DNA from: JBPOIC01 sp052034865
GTDB lineage: Bacteria; UBA10199; JADFYH01
DNA length: 33,930 nucleotides
NCBI GenBank assembly: GCA_052034865.1
Contig: JBPOIC010000058.1
Span: 1 to 33,930 of the forward strand
Direction: 5' to 3'
A program made the translations under genes and the position numbers. How positions within the stretch are numbered: the stretch's first letter is position 1; every line of letters begins with the position of its first letter. Shown here in pieces: positions 25,345 to 33,930 of this stretch. Under the pieces are notes generated by a model. It was not told the origin of the DNA. It searched no databases and saw only the letters and a list, made by a program, of their open reading frames with translations.

Positions 25345-26410
25345 ATTCTTTTATTGTTTCACGTTGGATGCTGGCATGGTTGCTGAGAGAGTCCGTCACC
25401 TCATTCAGAATTGCAATCTGTCGTTGGCCCAACAAAGTCGAACGGATTTGATCCTTCACCTCCGGAAATTTGGACAAATCTGCCTGTTTTTGTTCAATCA
25501 ACTTAAAGTAAACGGTTTTTCCATCTATTAAATAACCATGAAAACAAAAAGGATTTTCAGAGGTCATTTTCAGAATACACTGAAAAGCCTCGTCGGATTT
25601 TGGATCGCCTGTGAAACCTGCCTTACTCTTTAAGGAATGAAACCCAGTCTCTTCCATTTTCAAATTGTATTTCTTTTTTAAGGCCTCCAGGGGTGAGATT
25701 TTGGGAGCCCCTTTTTCTTTGGCAGGGGCAGATTCTGTAAAAGCGGTTTTAAGCTCTGACTGAAAATCTTTGAGATGGTTTTCTACTTCTTCTTTTTCTT
25801 TCCACTGAGAAGAATCGAGGGTTATTTTCTGAAGATTGAGTTCGGTTTTTTGATACAGGAATTCCTGTTTGAGATCCTGATCTGAAATCTGAATGGAATC
25901 TCGAATAAAATCTTCAAACTTGCTGGCCAAAAGATCTTCTCTCAGGGAAACTTCATAATCCTCACCTGTTCTCAGCTTATAATTGGGTTTGGATTTCAAA
26001 TAAGCATTCTTATCAAAAGCACCTTCCTGACTGTAAATTTGCACAATTCGATCAGAGAGTTCCTTGTCTGAAACCTGGAGCCCCAGTGTTTTTGCCTGTT
26101 GGGCGAAAAGTTTTCGTTGGATGAGTTCTTCAAGGACCTGTGATTTCATACCTTCGAAAAAAGTGGCAGGGAGGTCACTTCCTTTAAACATCTCTCTCAA
26201 TCGGGATTTTTGATTTTCCAACGCCCATTCCAGTTTGCCAACGGGGATAATCTCTCCATTCACCACAGCCGCCGTCCCGGATCGACCACTCAAATTGGGG
26301 ATTCTTTGAAATTGGGAAATCCCAAAGAAGAAAATAAGACCAACTCCCATGAGTGCCAGAATGGTTTTAATGACCCAACTGGTGGCGTGTGTTCTGATTT
26401 TATCAAGCAT
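25343..26410 (-). CDS. ppiD: PpiD/SurA-N-like periplasmic chaperone lacking a visible parvulin domain
   Basis: The 355-residue protein starts like PpiD, an inner-membrane-anchored periplasmic folding factor: MLDKIRTHATSWVIK, one membrane helix at about 12-32, then AAVVNGEIIP and a SurA_N-type helical region (about 48-170). PpiD of E. coli is 623 residues with a parvulin domain in the middle. Here the sequence passes from the strand LNLQKITLD straight to a helical segment and the C-terminal half (KYNLKMEETGF, then GYLIDGKTVYFKLIEQK), and none of the Gly-Gly-Asp-Leu parvulin signature is seen. It should be a chaperone without prolyl isomerase activity. It diverges from mreB across 418 bases. 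Confidence 0.85.
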   Translation of the reverse strand: MLDKIRTHATSWVIKTILALMGVGLIFFFGISQFQRIPNLSGRSGTAAVVNGEIIPVGKLEWALENQKSRLREMFKGSDLPATFFEGMKSQVLEELIQRKLFAQQAKTLGLQVSDKELSDRIVQIYSQEGAFDKNAYLKSKPNYKLRTGEDYEVSLREDLLASKFEDFIRDSIQISDQDLKQEFLYQKTELNLQKITLDSSQWKEKEEVENHLKDFQSELKTAFTESAPAKEKGAPKISPLEALKKKYNLKMEETGFHSLKSKAGFTGDPKSDEAFQCILKMTSENPFCFHGYLIDGKTVYFKLIEQKQADLSKFPEVKDQIRSTLLGQRQIAILNEVTDSLSNHASIQRETIKE

Positions 26411-26741
26411 GGTGTTTTTAAATAGATAAGAGGTTTATTAAAAATATGGCTTGTGTCGGTACAACAAATGAAAAAATGAGTAAAGAACGAAGAGGATGAA
26501 AGAAGATCTTATCCTGGTTCAGGCAAACTAGCAGAAAGGGTATTTTTGTGTTCGGTCTGAATTTAAAAGTCTAATTTTTGTGAATCGGGAAAGATTAAGA
26601 ACTAATTTGTAATAGCCTGAAAACGAAGAACGGTTTCGAAGTCATAAATTGGGCTGTCATGAAACAGATGAGGTTAAAGCGATTCTGGATCATCCTCGGC
26701 AAGGACCCATACTCTAGCACTTTGCCCTTGCCTCACTTGGG

Positions 26742-26769
26742 TTGAGCGTGTACAGAAAACCCTTAAATT
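26742..26769 (+). promoter_or_regulatory. Weak candidate promoter for the mre operon
   Basis: TTGAGC at 26742-26747 and TAAATT at 26764-26769 are separated by 16 bases. Each matches four of six consensus bases. The start would give a leader of about 50 bases to mreB. Confidence 0.25.
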
Positions 26770-26816
26770 ATTTCTCTAACCGATCGAAATCAAAACAGAT
26801 TTCCCTTAAAAAAAAC

Positions 26817-26821
26817 AGGAG
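26817..26821 (+). promoter_or_regulatory. Ribosome binding site deciding the TTG start of mreB
   Basis: AGGAG lies 7 bases before the TTG at 26829. With this start the N-terminus aligns residue by residue with E. coli MreB, whereas the upstream TTG at 26742 would add 29 residues absent from the family. Confidence 0.75.
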
Positions 26822-26828
26822 CAATCCA

Positions 26829-27863
26829 TTGATTCTAAACAGTTTTTTCGGAATGTTTTCGAGCGATCTGGCAGTCGATCTTGGAACGGCCAACACCCTT
26901 GTATTTGTCAAAGGCAAAGGAATTGTCTGTGCCGAACCTTCAGTAGTGGCCATTCAAAAAGATGGAAAAGGATCCAAAAAAGTATTGGCTGTCGGAAGAG
27001 AAGCCAAAGAAATGTTGGGACGGAATCCCGGAAACATTGATGTCATTCGTCCTATGAAAGATGGTGTGATCGCAGACTTCGAAATTACAGAGGCAATGCT
27101 GCGCTATTTTATCCGCAAGGTCCACAATCGGAAAAACCTGGTACGACCTCGAGTCATTATTTGTGTTCCCTTCGGAATTACCGAAGTCGAGCGTCGGGCA
27201 GTACGCGAATCGGCCGAGTGTGCTGGGGCTCGGGAGGTTTATCTGATAGAAGAACCAATGGCGGCTGCCATAGGGGCTGGACTTCCCATCACGGAAGCCA
27301 CCGGAAACATGATTGTCGATATTGGGGGAGGAACCACAGAGGTCGCTGTGATCTCCTTGGCGGGCATTGTTTTTTCCCAGTCTGTTCGGGTTGCCGGCGA
27401 TAAAATGGATGAGGCCATCATCCAATACATCAAGAGAAAATATAATTTGCTGATCGGAGAAAGAACCGCTGAAGCCGTCAAGATCACCTTGGGAAATGCC
27501 TATCCCAATGGCGAAAACAAAACGATGGAAATCAAGGGGCGCGATCTGGTGGCAGGCGTTCCAAGAGTGATGGAAGTCGCCAGCGATGAAATCCGTGAAG
27601 CCATTGCCGAGCCCGTCCATGCAATTTTGGAAGCCATCAAGATTGCCCTTGAAAAAACCCCCCCTGAACTGGCAGCCGACATTGTAGACAAAGGGATCGT
27701 TTTGGCAGGAGGAGGGGCTCTCCTTAAAAATCTGGATACCCTGATTCGTCAAGAAACCGGTCTTCCGGTCACTATTGCAGAAGATCCACTTTCTGCTGTT
27801 GTGTTGGGAACTGGCAGAGCTTTAGACGAGCTGGATCGACTCAAAGGGATCACCATTAATTAA
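26829..27863 (+). CDS. mreB: Rod shape-determining protein MreB
   Basis: MreB is the actin-like filament that guides lateral wall synthesis. With the TTG at 26829 the protein has 344 residues, close to 347 in E. coli, and starts MILNSFFGMFSSDLAVDLGTANT. The nucleotide-binding motifs are DLGTANT at 17-23 (phosphate 1), the DIGGGTTEVAVISL block near 164-177 (phosphate 2) and the GGGALLKNL adenosine loop near 297-305. GMFSSDLA near the N-terminus includes the amphipathic or hydrophobic membrane-contact region. mreC, mreD and mrdA follow without real gaps, so it heads the elongasome operon. Confidence 0.97.
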   Translation: MILNSFFGMFSSDLAVDLGTANTLVFVKGKGIVCAEPSVVAIQKDGKGSKKVLAVGREAKEMLGRNPGNIDVIRPMKDGVIADFEITEAMLRYFIRKVHNRKNLVRPRVIICVPFGITEVERRAVRESAECAGAREVYLIEEPMAAAIGAGLPITEATGNMIVDIGGGTTEVAVISLAGIVFSQSVRVAGDKMDEAIIQYIKRKYNLLIGERTAEAVKITLGNAYPNGENKTMEIKGRDLVAGVPRVMEVASDEIREAIAEPVHAILEAIKIALEKTPPELAADIVDKGIVLAGGGALLKNLDTLIRQETGLPVTIAEDPLSAVVLGTGRALDELDRLKGITIN

Positions 27864-27880
27864 GTGCTTTGCTCCCCAAA

Positions 27881-28726
27881 ATGCCTTTTTTTACCCGCCG
27901 TTTTCGATTTTCCTTTTTTTCACTCATTCTCTGCCTGTTGGCTTTGGGTCTATTTCTCTCCCGTTTTCACCCTAGGCTCTCAAGTGAGGAAGATAAGTTC
28001 CTCCATCGTGTAACGTCTCCTGTTTTTTCCATCCTTCAACATTTCAGACAAACTGCACAGGGATTTCTGGAACGCTACGGATTTCATCCACAGATCTTTG
28101 ATGAAAATCAGATCTTAAAAAAAGCTCTTCTGGAATCCACCCAAAAACTGAGAGCGCTTGAAGAAGAAATGGCAAATTACAAAAGGCTTTCAACCCTTTT
28201 GAGTTTTTCCAAAACCCTGAATCGTCCGAGCGTGTCTGGGCGCATCATTGCCTATCACCCTCTTCCTCAAATGGGCAGTTTGCTGCTCGACATCGGGAGT
28301 GAAAAAGGAATTGAGACAGGTCAGGCGGTTATTGCTCCAGAAGGAGTGGTGGGTCGCATCATCAAGACCTCCCCAAAGGACTCCATGGTGTTACTGATAA
28401 CGGATTCTTCCTTTTATCTGACAGGGGAGATTCGTCCCTCAGGCGCTCGTGGTGTCCTCCATGGCGAACAAAAGCTTTTGGGACTGAATCGGGATCACTG
28501 GATTACACGGATGGAATATCTCAACTTGGGACAAGAGATTCATGAACAGGATGAAGTGGTGAGCTCCGGTCTGGATGGAATTTTCCCGCCTGGAATTCTG
28601 ATAGGAAAAGTTCAGAATGTATTTCTGGATCCCAAAGGTTTTTTTCTTTCTGCTGAAGTGATCCCTGCGGTGGAAATTTCCAAACTTAAAGAAGTTCTGG
28701 TTCTAACCAATATAAGGCAGCCATGA
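27881..28726 (+). CDS. mreC: Rod shape-determining protein MreC
   Basis: MreC links cytoplasmic MreB to periplasmic wall enzymes. The 281-residue product has a basic N-terminus, one membrane helix (about 12-30), a coiled-coil stretch near 75-110 and the two-lobed beta domain, with SGRIIAY, GSEKGIETGQAVIAPEGVVGRI, and near the C-terminus VVSSGLDGIFPPGILIGKV, all MreC hallmarks. I use the ATG at 27881; a TTG at 27869 would add four residues, and neither has a clear ribosome binding site. The stop overlaps mreD (ATGA). Confidence 0.95.
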   Translation: MPFFTRRFRFSFFSLILCLLALGLFLSRFHPRLSSEEDKFLHRVTSPVFSILQHFRQTAQGFLERYGFHPQIFDENQILKKALLESTQKLRALEEEMANYKRLSTLLSFSKTLNRPSVSGRIIAYHPLPQMGSLLLDIGSEKGIETGQAVIAPEGVVGRIIKTSPKDSMVLLITDSSFYLTGEIRPSGARGVLHGEQKLLGLNRDHWITRMEYLNLGQEIHEQDEVVSSGLDGIFPPGILIGKVQNVFLDPKGFFLSAEVIPAVEISKLKEVLVLTNIRQP

Positions 28727-29346
28727 CAAATCCACTTTTTCTCATGGTCATCTGGTGGATGGCCTTTTTATTTGAAACACTTCTTCCCTGGAGTTTTTTG
28801 GGTTGGGGATTTTACCCTTGGCTCTCCCGTTTTGTGTTGGGTCATGTCCTTTATGAACTTCCCATAGACAAATCTCTGCCTTTTGCTGCCTTTGTTTTTG
28901 TGATCGAGTCTTCTTATTCGCTGAGTCCATTTCCCGTTTTCGCCAATGTGGGAGGACTTTTTTTTCTGATTCTTTTCATGCGACGCTATTCCTTGTGGCA
29001 GGGAGCTATGGGGCGTACGTGGGTTGTCGCTCTGGCTTGCATGCTCAGTCTTCCAGTGCATCAGATGATACAGGGCAGTTTTTTTTCAGATTTTTTTTCA
29101 AGACCACGATCCTTTTATTTACTGGGCCTGCTTGGATTTTCTCTCAATCTGGTTTTGGGAGGTTTTTTGTTCTGGTTGCTTAAGGAGAAGGGGGGCTGGC
29201 TGGAGGATAAGCTTTTTTCAAATCGATCCAGACAGCAGACCCAAATGAACCTATTTGACTTAAGATCACTGCGACGCTCTTCCAGACGCTCTACGCGGGT
29301 CCAAAAAAGAATCCGCCACCGTTTTGGTCTAAAAGACAGCTGGTAA
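28723..29346 (+). CDS. mreD: Rod shape-determining protein MreD
   Basis: The 207-residue protein has about five membrane helices and starts inside the mreC stop, so it is translationally coupled. MreD sequences diverge fast, and the call rests mainly on position between mreC and mrdA, on size and on topology. Its C-terminal 40 residues form an unusually basic cytoplasmic tail rich in Arg and Ser (RRSSRRSTRVQKRIRHR), longer than in typical MreD. Confidence 0.85.
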   Translation: MTNPLFLMVIWWMAFLFETLLPWSFLGWGFYPWLSRFVLGHVLYELPIDKSLPFAAFVFVIESSYSLSPFPVFANVGGLFFLILFMRRYSLWQGAMGRTWVVALACMLSLPVHQMIQGSFFSDFFSRPRSFYLLGLLGFSLNLVLGGFLFWLLKEKGGWLEDKLFSNRSRQQTQMNLFDLRSLRRSSRRSTRVQKRIRHRFGLKDSW

Positions 29347-29350
29347 TTCC

Positions 29351-31321
29351 ATGTCTGATACGAATTCGAAATTTGTTATCGCCATTTTGATTCTCTTGAG
29401 TTTTTTCGGGATTGTCCTGGGCCGTCTCGTCTACCTTCAGCTCTTTCTGGGCCCACAATATATGCGTTATTCCGAGAGCTATACAGTACGTGAAATTCCT
29501 GTTCCCACCTCACGTGGACGCATTTTTGATCGTAATGGAATCCTGCTTGCTGACACCCGTCCGGCTTTTGATCTTTTTCTCGATCCAGCCCGCCTTCGCT
29601 CTCCTCAAAATCTGTTTAAAAACCTGGCGCCGATCCTTCAGACGACTGCAGAAGCACTTCAACAGAGCTGGCTTGCTTTCAAAAGCCAATCCCGTTTTCG
29701 TCCCATCGTGATTGCCTCCGATCTGAACGCTACCCAGATCACCCAAATTCGAGCGCAACAGGCACAAAACCGTGTAAATCCTTCGGAAGGGGAAGGTTTT
29801 TCTGCCCTTGAGATTCAGGTTTCCAGCCAACGCTATTATCCCATGGGAGAGGCCTTTGGCCATCCGCTGGGTTATCTTAGCGAAATTAGCGAAGACAGAC
29901 TGAAGCTTGAGGCACAGATTCATCCCGATCGTTATTTTCCAGGCGATTTGGTAGGGGTTCAGGGAATAGAAAGACGATTCGACCTAGAACTGCGTGGCAT
30001 CGAAGGTAAAGAGCAGAAAATGACAGATGCCGTAGGTCGTGAAGTTGGTGCCGATCCTGCCGGATTACATGAAGATCTTGAAAAAACTCCTCCCATTCCT
30101 GGAAATGACCTTTACTTGACCCTCGATGCCGAGCTTCAAAAAACAGCTTTTCAGGCCTTGGGAAAGCAGCGTGGGGCGGTCGTTGTCATGTCCGTAAAAA
30201 GTGGTGAAGTTCTTACTCTGGTCAGTCGCCCAGCCTACGATCCGGAAAAGCTTGGAAGGAAAATGACAAAAGAATACTGGGCATCGCTCAATCAGGAGAG
30301 CTTGCAACAGGATGATTCCAATCCATTTTTAAATCGTGCCACACAAGGGACCTATCCGCCGGGATCTACTTTTAAAATCATTACCGGAATTGCGGGTCTT
30401 GCGGAAAAACTCATATCGGTTGCCGACTCGATTTCCTGTCCGGGATATTATCAGTTTGGGGAAAGAAAATTTGGATGCTGGCTGGGCTCGGGCCATGGAG
30501 GAACAGATTTTTACCGAAGTCTTGTTCAGTCATGTGACGTCTACTTTTATAAACTCGGCGAAAAACTGGGGATTGACCGTCTGGCGACCTATGCCCGTAT
30601 GTTTGGACTGGGGGAGTCCACGGGCATCGAGCTGGATTTTGAACGCGAAGGGCTTATCCCCGATAGCACATGGAATGAGATGAGAAGAAAACAGAAATGG
30701 AAGGTTAGCCAAACATTAAATGCTTCCATAGGACAAGGAGACATTACAGTCACTCCTCTTCAAAATGCCGTCATGATTGCACGAGTGGCCGGGCGTGGAA
30801 AAAAAACTGTTCCGCGTCTTTTATTGCAAATGAAAAAAAAGGAGCTGGTTGCAAATGGACTTTCCAAGTCACTTCCAGAAATCTCTCCCAGAGTAGATAC
30901 TTCTCCTGATCCAAAGGAAGAAAAAGTTGATTTTATTTCTTCCTTATCAAAGGATGACTGGAAGTCATTGATTGTCGCCTTGAAAGGAGTCGTACATGAC
31001 TCAACAGGGACAGCCCACAAGATCAGACTTGATGGGATCACCATGGCAGGAAAAACCGGCACAGCCCAGGTGGTCGATTATTCAAAATTTGGACGTAAAG
31101 CCCGCTCCAGAAAAACGGAAGACCATGCATGGTTTGTGGCCTTTACTCCAGTCGATGTCCCCGAGATAGCCCTTTCAGTCATTGTTGAGCATGGAGGTCA
31201 TGGAGGGGCTGCCGCTGCCCCCATTGCGCAAAAGGTTATTCGTCGCTACTACGAAATCCATCACCAATGGAAACCGAGTGCGCTGGAGAGTTCTTCCGAA
31301 AAAAAAAGAAAACAGGAATAA
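29351..31321 (+). CDS. mrdA: Penicillin-binding protein 2 (elongation transpeptidase)
   Basis: PBP2 cross-links peptidoglycan during cell elongation. The 656-residue protein has an N-terminal membrane helix (about 9-28), the pedestal motif TSRGRIFDRNGILLA, a PBP dimer domain, and the transpeptidase domain with S339 in PGSTFK (active-site SxxK), S394-C-D in place of SxN, and K568-T-G in AGKTGTAQ. The S-x-D form of motif 2 is normal in PBP2. The gene starts 4 bases after mreD. rodA, the glycosyltransferase partner often next to it, is not in the window. Confidence 0.97.
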   Translation: MSDTNSKFVIAILILLSFFGIVLGRLVYLQLFLGPQYMRYSESYTVREIPVPTSRGRIFDRNGILLADTRPAFDLFLDPARLRSPQNLFKNLAPILQTTAEALQQSWLAFKSQSRFRPIVIASDLNATQITQIRAQQAQNRVNPSEGEGFSALEIQVSSQRYYPMGEAFGHPLGYLSEISEDRLKLEAQIHPDRYFPGDLVGVQGIERRFDLELRGIEGKEQKMTDAVGREVGADPAGLHEDLEKTPPIPGNDLYLTLDAELQKTAFQALGKQRGAVVVMSVKSGEVLTLVSRPAYDPEKLGRKMTKEYWASLNQESLQQDDSNPFLNRATQGTYPPGSTFKIITGIAGLAEKLISVADSISCPGYYQFGERKFGCWLGSGHGGTDFYRSLVQSCDVYFYKLGEKLGIDRLATYARMFGLGESTGIELDFEREGLIPDSTWNEMRRKQKWKVSQTLNASIGQGDITVTPLQNAVMIARVAGRGKKTVPRLLLQMKKKELVANGLSKSLPEISPRVDTSPDPKEEKVDFISSLSKDDWKSLIVALKGVVHDSTGTAHKIRLDGITMAGKTGTAQVVDYSKFGRKARSRKTEDHAWFVAFTPVDVPEIALSVIVEHGGHGGAAAAPIAQKVIRRYYEIHHQWKPSALESSSEKKRKQE

Positions 31322-31382
31322 TTTCTTTCGAAAAGATTCCGGTTTTTATGAAAAATTCTATTTTGTAATTAAGGAAATGACT

Positions 31383-31859
31383 ATGCCCCTTAAAGAAAAC
31401 GATCGTGCCCCTGCCTTCACGGCAAAAGATCAAAACGGTCAACCCCATTCGCTTGCGGATTTTCGTGGCAAATGGATCCTGCTCTATTTCTATCCCAAAG
31501 ATGACACTCCGGGCTGCAAGCGTGAGGCCTGCGGGTTCAGAGATCAGTACTCCGAGCTGAAACAAAAGCTGACAATTCTGGGCGTAAGTCACGACACTCC
31601 TGAGACTCATCTGAAGTTTGCAAAAAAATATCAGCTTCCTTTCACGCTACTTTCAGATCCTCAGAAAAAAATTATCAAATCCTATCAGGCAGCAGGTTTT
31701 CTTTTCACCAAGCGAATCTCCTATCTTATCGATCCGGAAGGTCTCATTACTAAGGTCTACGAAAAGGTATCGCCAGCTTCCCATGCCAGCGAGATCCTTT
31801 CAGACCTGGAAACGATTCTGACCGAGAGAAAATCATCATCAAAAAAGAGTAAAAAATAA
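31383..31859 (+). CDS. bcp: Thioredoxin-dependent thiol peroxidase (Bcp/PrxQ)
   Basis: The 158-residue peroxiredoxin reduces hydrogen and organic peroxides. The peroxidatic C45 and resolving C50 lie in TPGCKREACGFRD, matching C45 and C50 of E. coli Bcp, and the YFYPKDDTPGC and PFTLLSDP motifs are typical. I choose the ATG at 31383, six bases after AAGGAA; the frame stays open far into mrdA, but that part is the shadow of mrdA. The C-terminus is a Ser/Lys-rich tail. It lies between mrdA and ftsH, 61 bases after mrdA. Confidence 0.95.
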   Translation: MPLKENDRAPAFTAKDQNGQPHSLADFRGKWILLYFYPKDDTPGCKREACGFRDQYSELKQKLTILGVSHDTPETHLKFAKKYQLPFTLLSDPQKKIIKSYQAAGFLFTKRISYLIDPEGLITKVYEKVSPASHASEILSDLETILTERKSSSKKSKK

Positions 31860-31873
31860 ATTCAGGAAATACT

Positions 31874-33772
<1,899 letters not shown>

Positions 33773-33806
33773 AGTGAATTCCTTAAAAGAGCTTGCCAAA
33801 CTTCAT

Positions 33807-33835
33807 ACGCTTTGAGTAGAAGCGTTTCACTTTTT
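33807..33835 (+). terminator. Possible terminator after ftsH
   Basis: ACGCTT and AAGCGT form a 6-bp stem around a 7-base loop, followed by TTCACTTTTT. The T run is interrupted, so efficiency is doubtful. Confidence 0.4.
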
Positions 33836-33840
33836 GTAAC
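33812..33840 (+). promoter_or_regulatory. Possible promoter for tRNA-Gly
   Basis: TTGAGT at 33812 and TGTAAC at 33835 are 17 bases apart, each with four of six consensus bases, placing a start about ten bases before the tRNA. The -35 box falls in the loop of the hairpin at 33807. Confidence 0.3.
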
Positions 33841-33857
33841 CCGAAAGTTCACTGCAA

Positions 33858-33930
33858 GCGGGAGTAGCTCAGATGGTAGAGCGCAACCTTGCCAAGGTTG
33901 AGGTCGCCGGTTCGAGGCCGGTCATCCGCT
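33858..33930 (+). tRNA. tRNA-Gly (anticodon GCC)
   Basis: Seventy-three bases fold as a tRNA: D stem GCTC/GAGC, anticodon stem CAACC/GGTTG around loop TTGCCAA (anticodon GCC), T stem GCCGG/CCGGT with a TTCGAGG loop. The acceptor stem GCGGGAG/CATCCGC has a G-U pair and one A-A mismatch at position 6:67. The discriminator base T is the last base of the window, so whether CCA is encoded cannot be seen. Confidence 0.93.

Larger units (their letters stand above)
26411..26828. other. Divergent intergenic region between ppiD-like gene and mreB
   Basis: This 418-base gap holds no gene I can support. It is AT-rich, especially near 26411-26500. At the mreB end it contains the ribosome binding site at 26817 and a weak promoter candidate at 26742-26769. 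At the other end there are TA-rich runs that could serve as a promoter for the - strand gene, but no pair of boxes stands out. A frame opening at a TTG at 26742 is only an N-terminal extension of mreB. Confidence 0.5.

Noticed and set aside
26940..27752. 270-residue - strand ORF inside mreB
   Set aside because: Wholly antisense to well-conserved mreB and without recognisable motifs.
31182..31382. Long N-terminal extension of bcp into mrdA
   Set aside because: In-frame only by chance; Bcp alignment and AAGGAA support the ATG at 31383.

Overview
The window looks like a chromosomal segment of a Gram-negative, rod-shaped bacterium. The evidence is an mreB-mreC-mreD-mrdA elongation cluster, ClpS with ClpA, a PpiD-like periplasmic anchor protein, an Amidase_3 hydrolase with a signal peptide, and a diderm-style gene complement. 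GC is moderate, roughly mid-40s percent by eye. The gene mix (giant PP2C/FHA membrane protein, HSDL2-like reductase, conserved HNH protein, REC-HD-GYP regulator) fits an uncultured lineage of the former Deltaproteobacteria or Bdellovibrionota type, but that placement is inference. I see no phage, transposon, CRISPR array or plasmid genes.

Positions 1-7759 are one reading frame, probably cut at the left edge, encoding a multi-pass membrane protein of at least 2.58 kaa. It carries a PP2C-type phosphatase domain around residues 675-930 and an FHA phosphothreonine-binding domain at the extreme C-terminus (about 2450-2545). Three kinds of membrane module occur once in the N-terminal third and again further along (order A-B-C, PP2C, B, A-C, FHA). 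This is the most unusual object in the window.

Positions 7962-12030 hold a CNNM/CorC-family membrane protein and the clpS-clpA pair. Positions 12302-13012 hold an isolated, unrecognised 236-aa protein with its own candidate promoter and a very strong terminator; it has a calcium-loop-like motif and two Cys-paired repeats. Enolase, an unknown membrane protein, engB, rimI and nth follow on the + strand; a tiny Cys-rich ORF precedes rimI. An SDR reductase on the - strand diverges from an amidase gene, followed by trmN6-like and pyrD-like genes that overlap, a metallophosphoesterase, an HNH protein, a small ORF and an RluD-type pseudouridine synthase.

On the - strand, 24240-26410 encodes a REC-HD-GYP protein (predicted c-di-GMP phosphodiesterase) and a PpiD/SurA-like protein without a visible parvulin domain. 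A 418-bp divergent gap separates these from mreB (TTG start at 26829), mreC, mreD, mrdA (PBP2), bcp and ftsH, all on the + strand and tightly spaced. A tRNA-Gly(GCC) ends exactly at the right edge. The mre cluster builds the lateral wall. Its downstream neighbours are a peroxiredoxin and the membrane quality-control protease FtsH, where many genomes have rodA.
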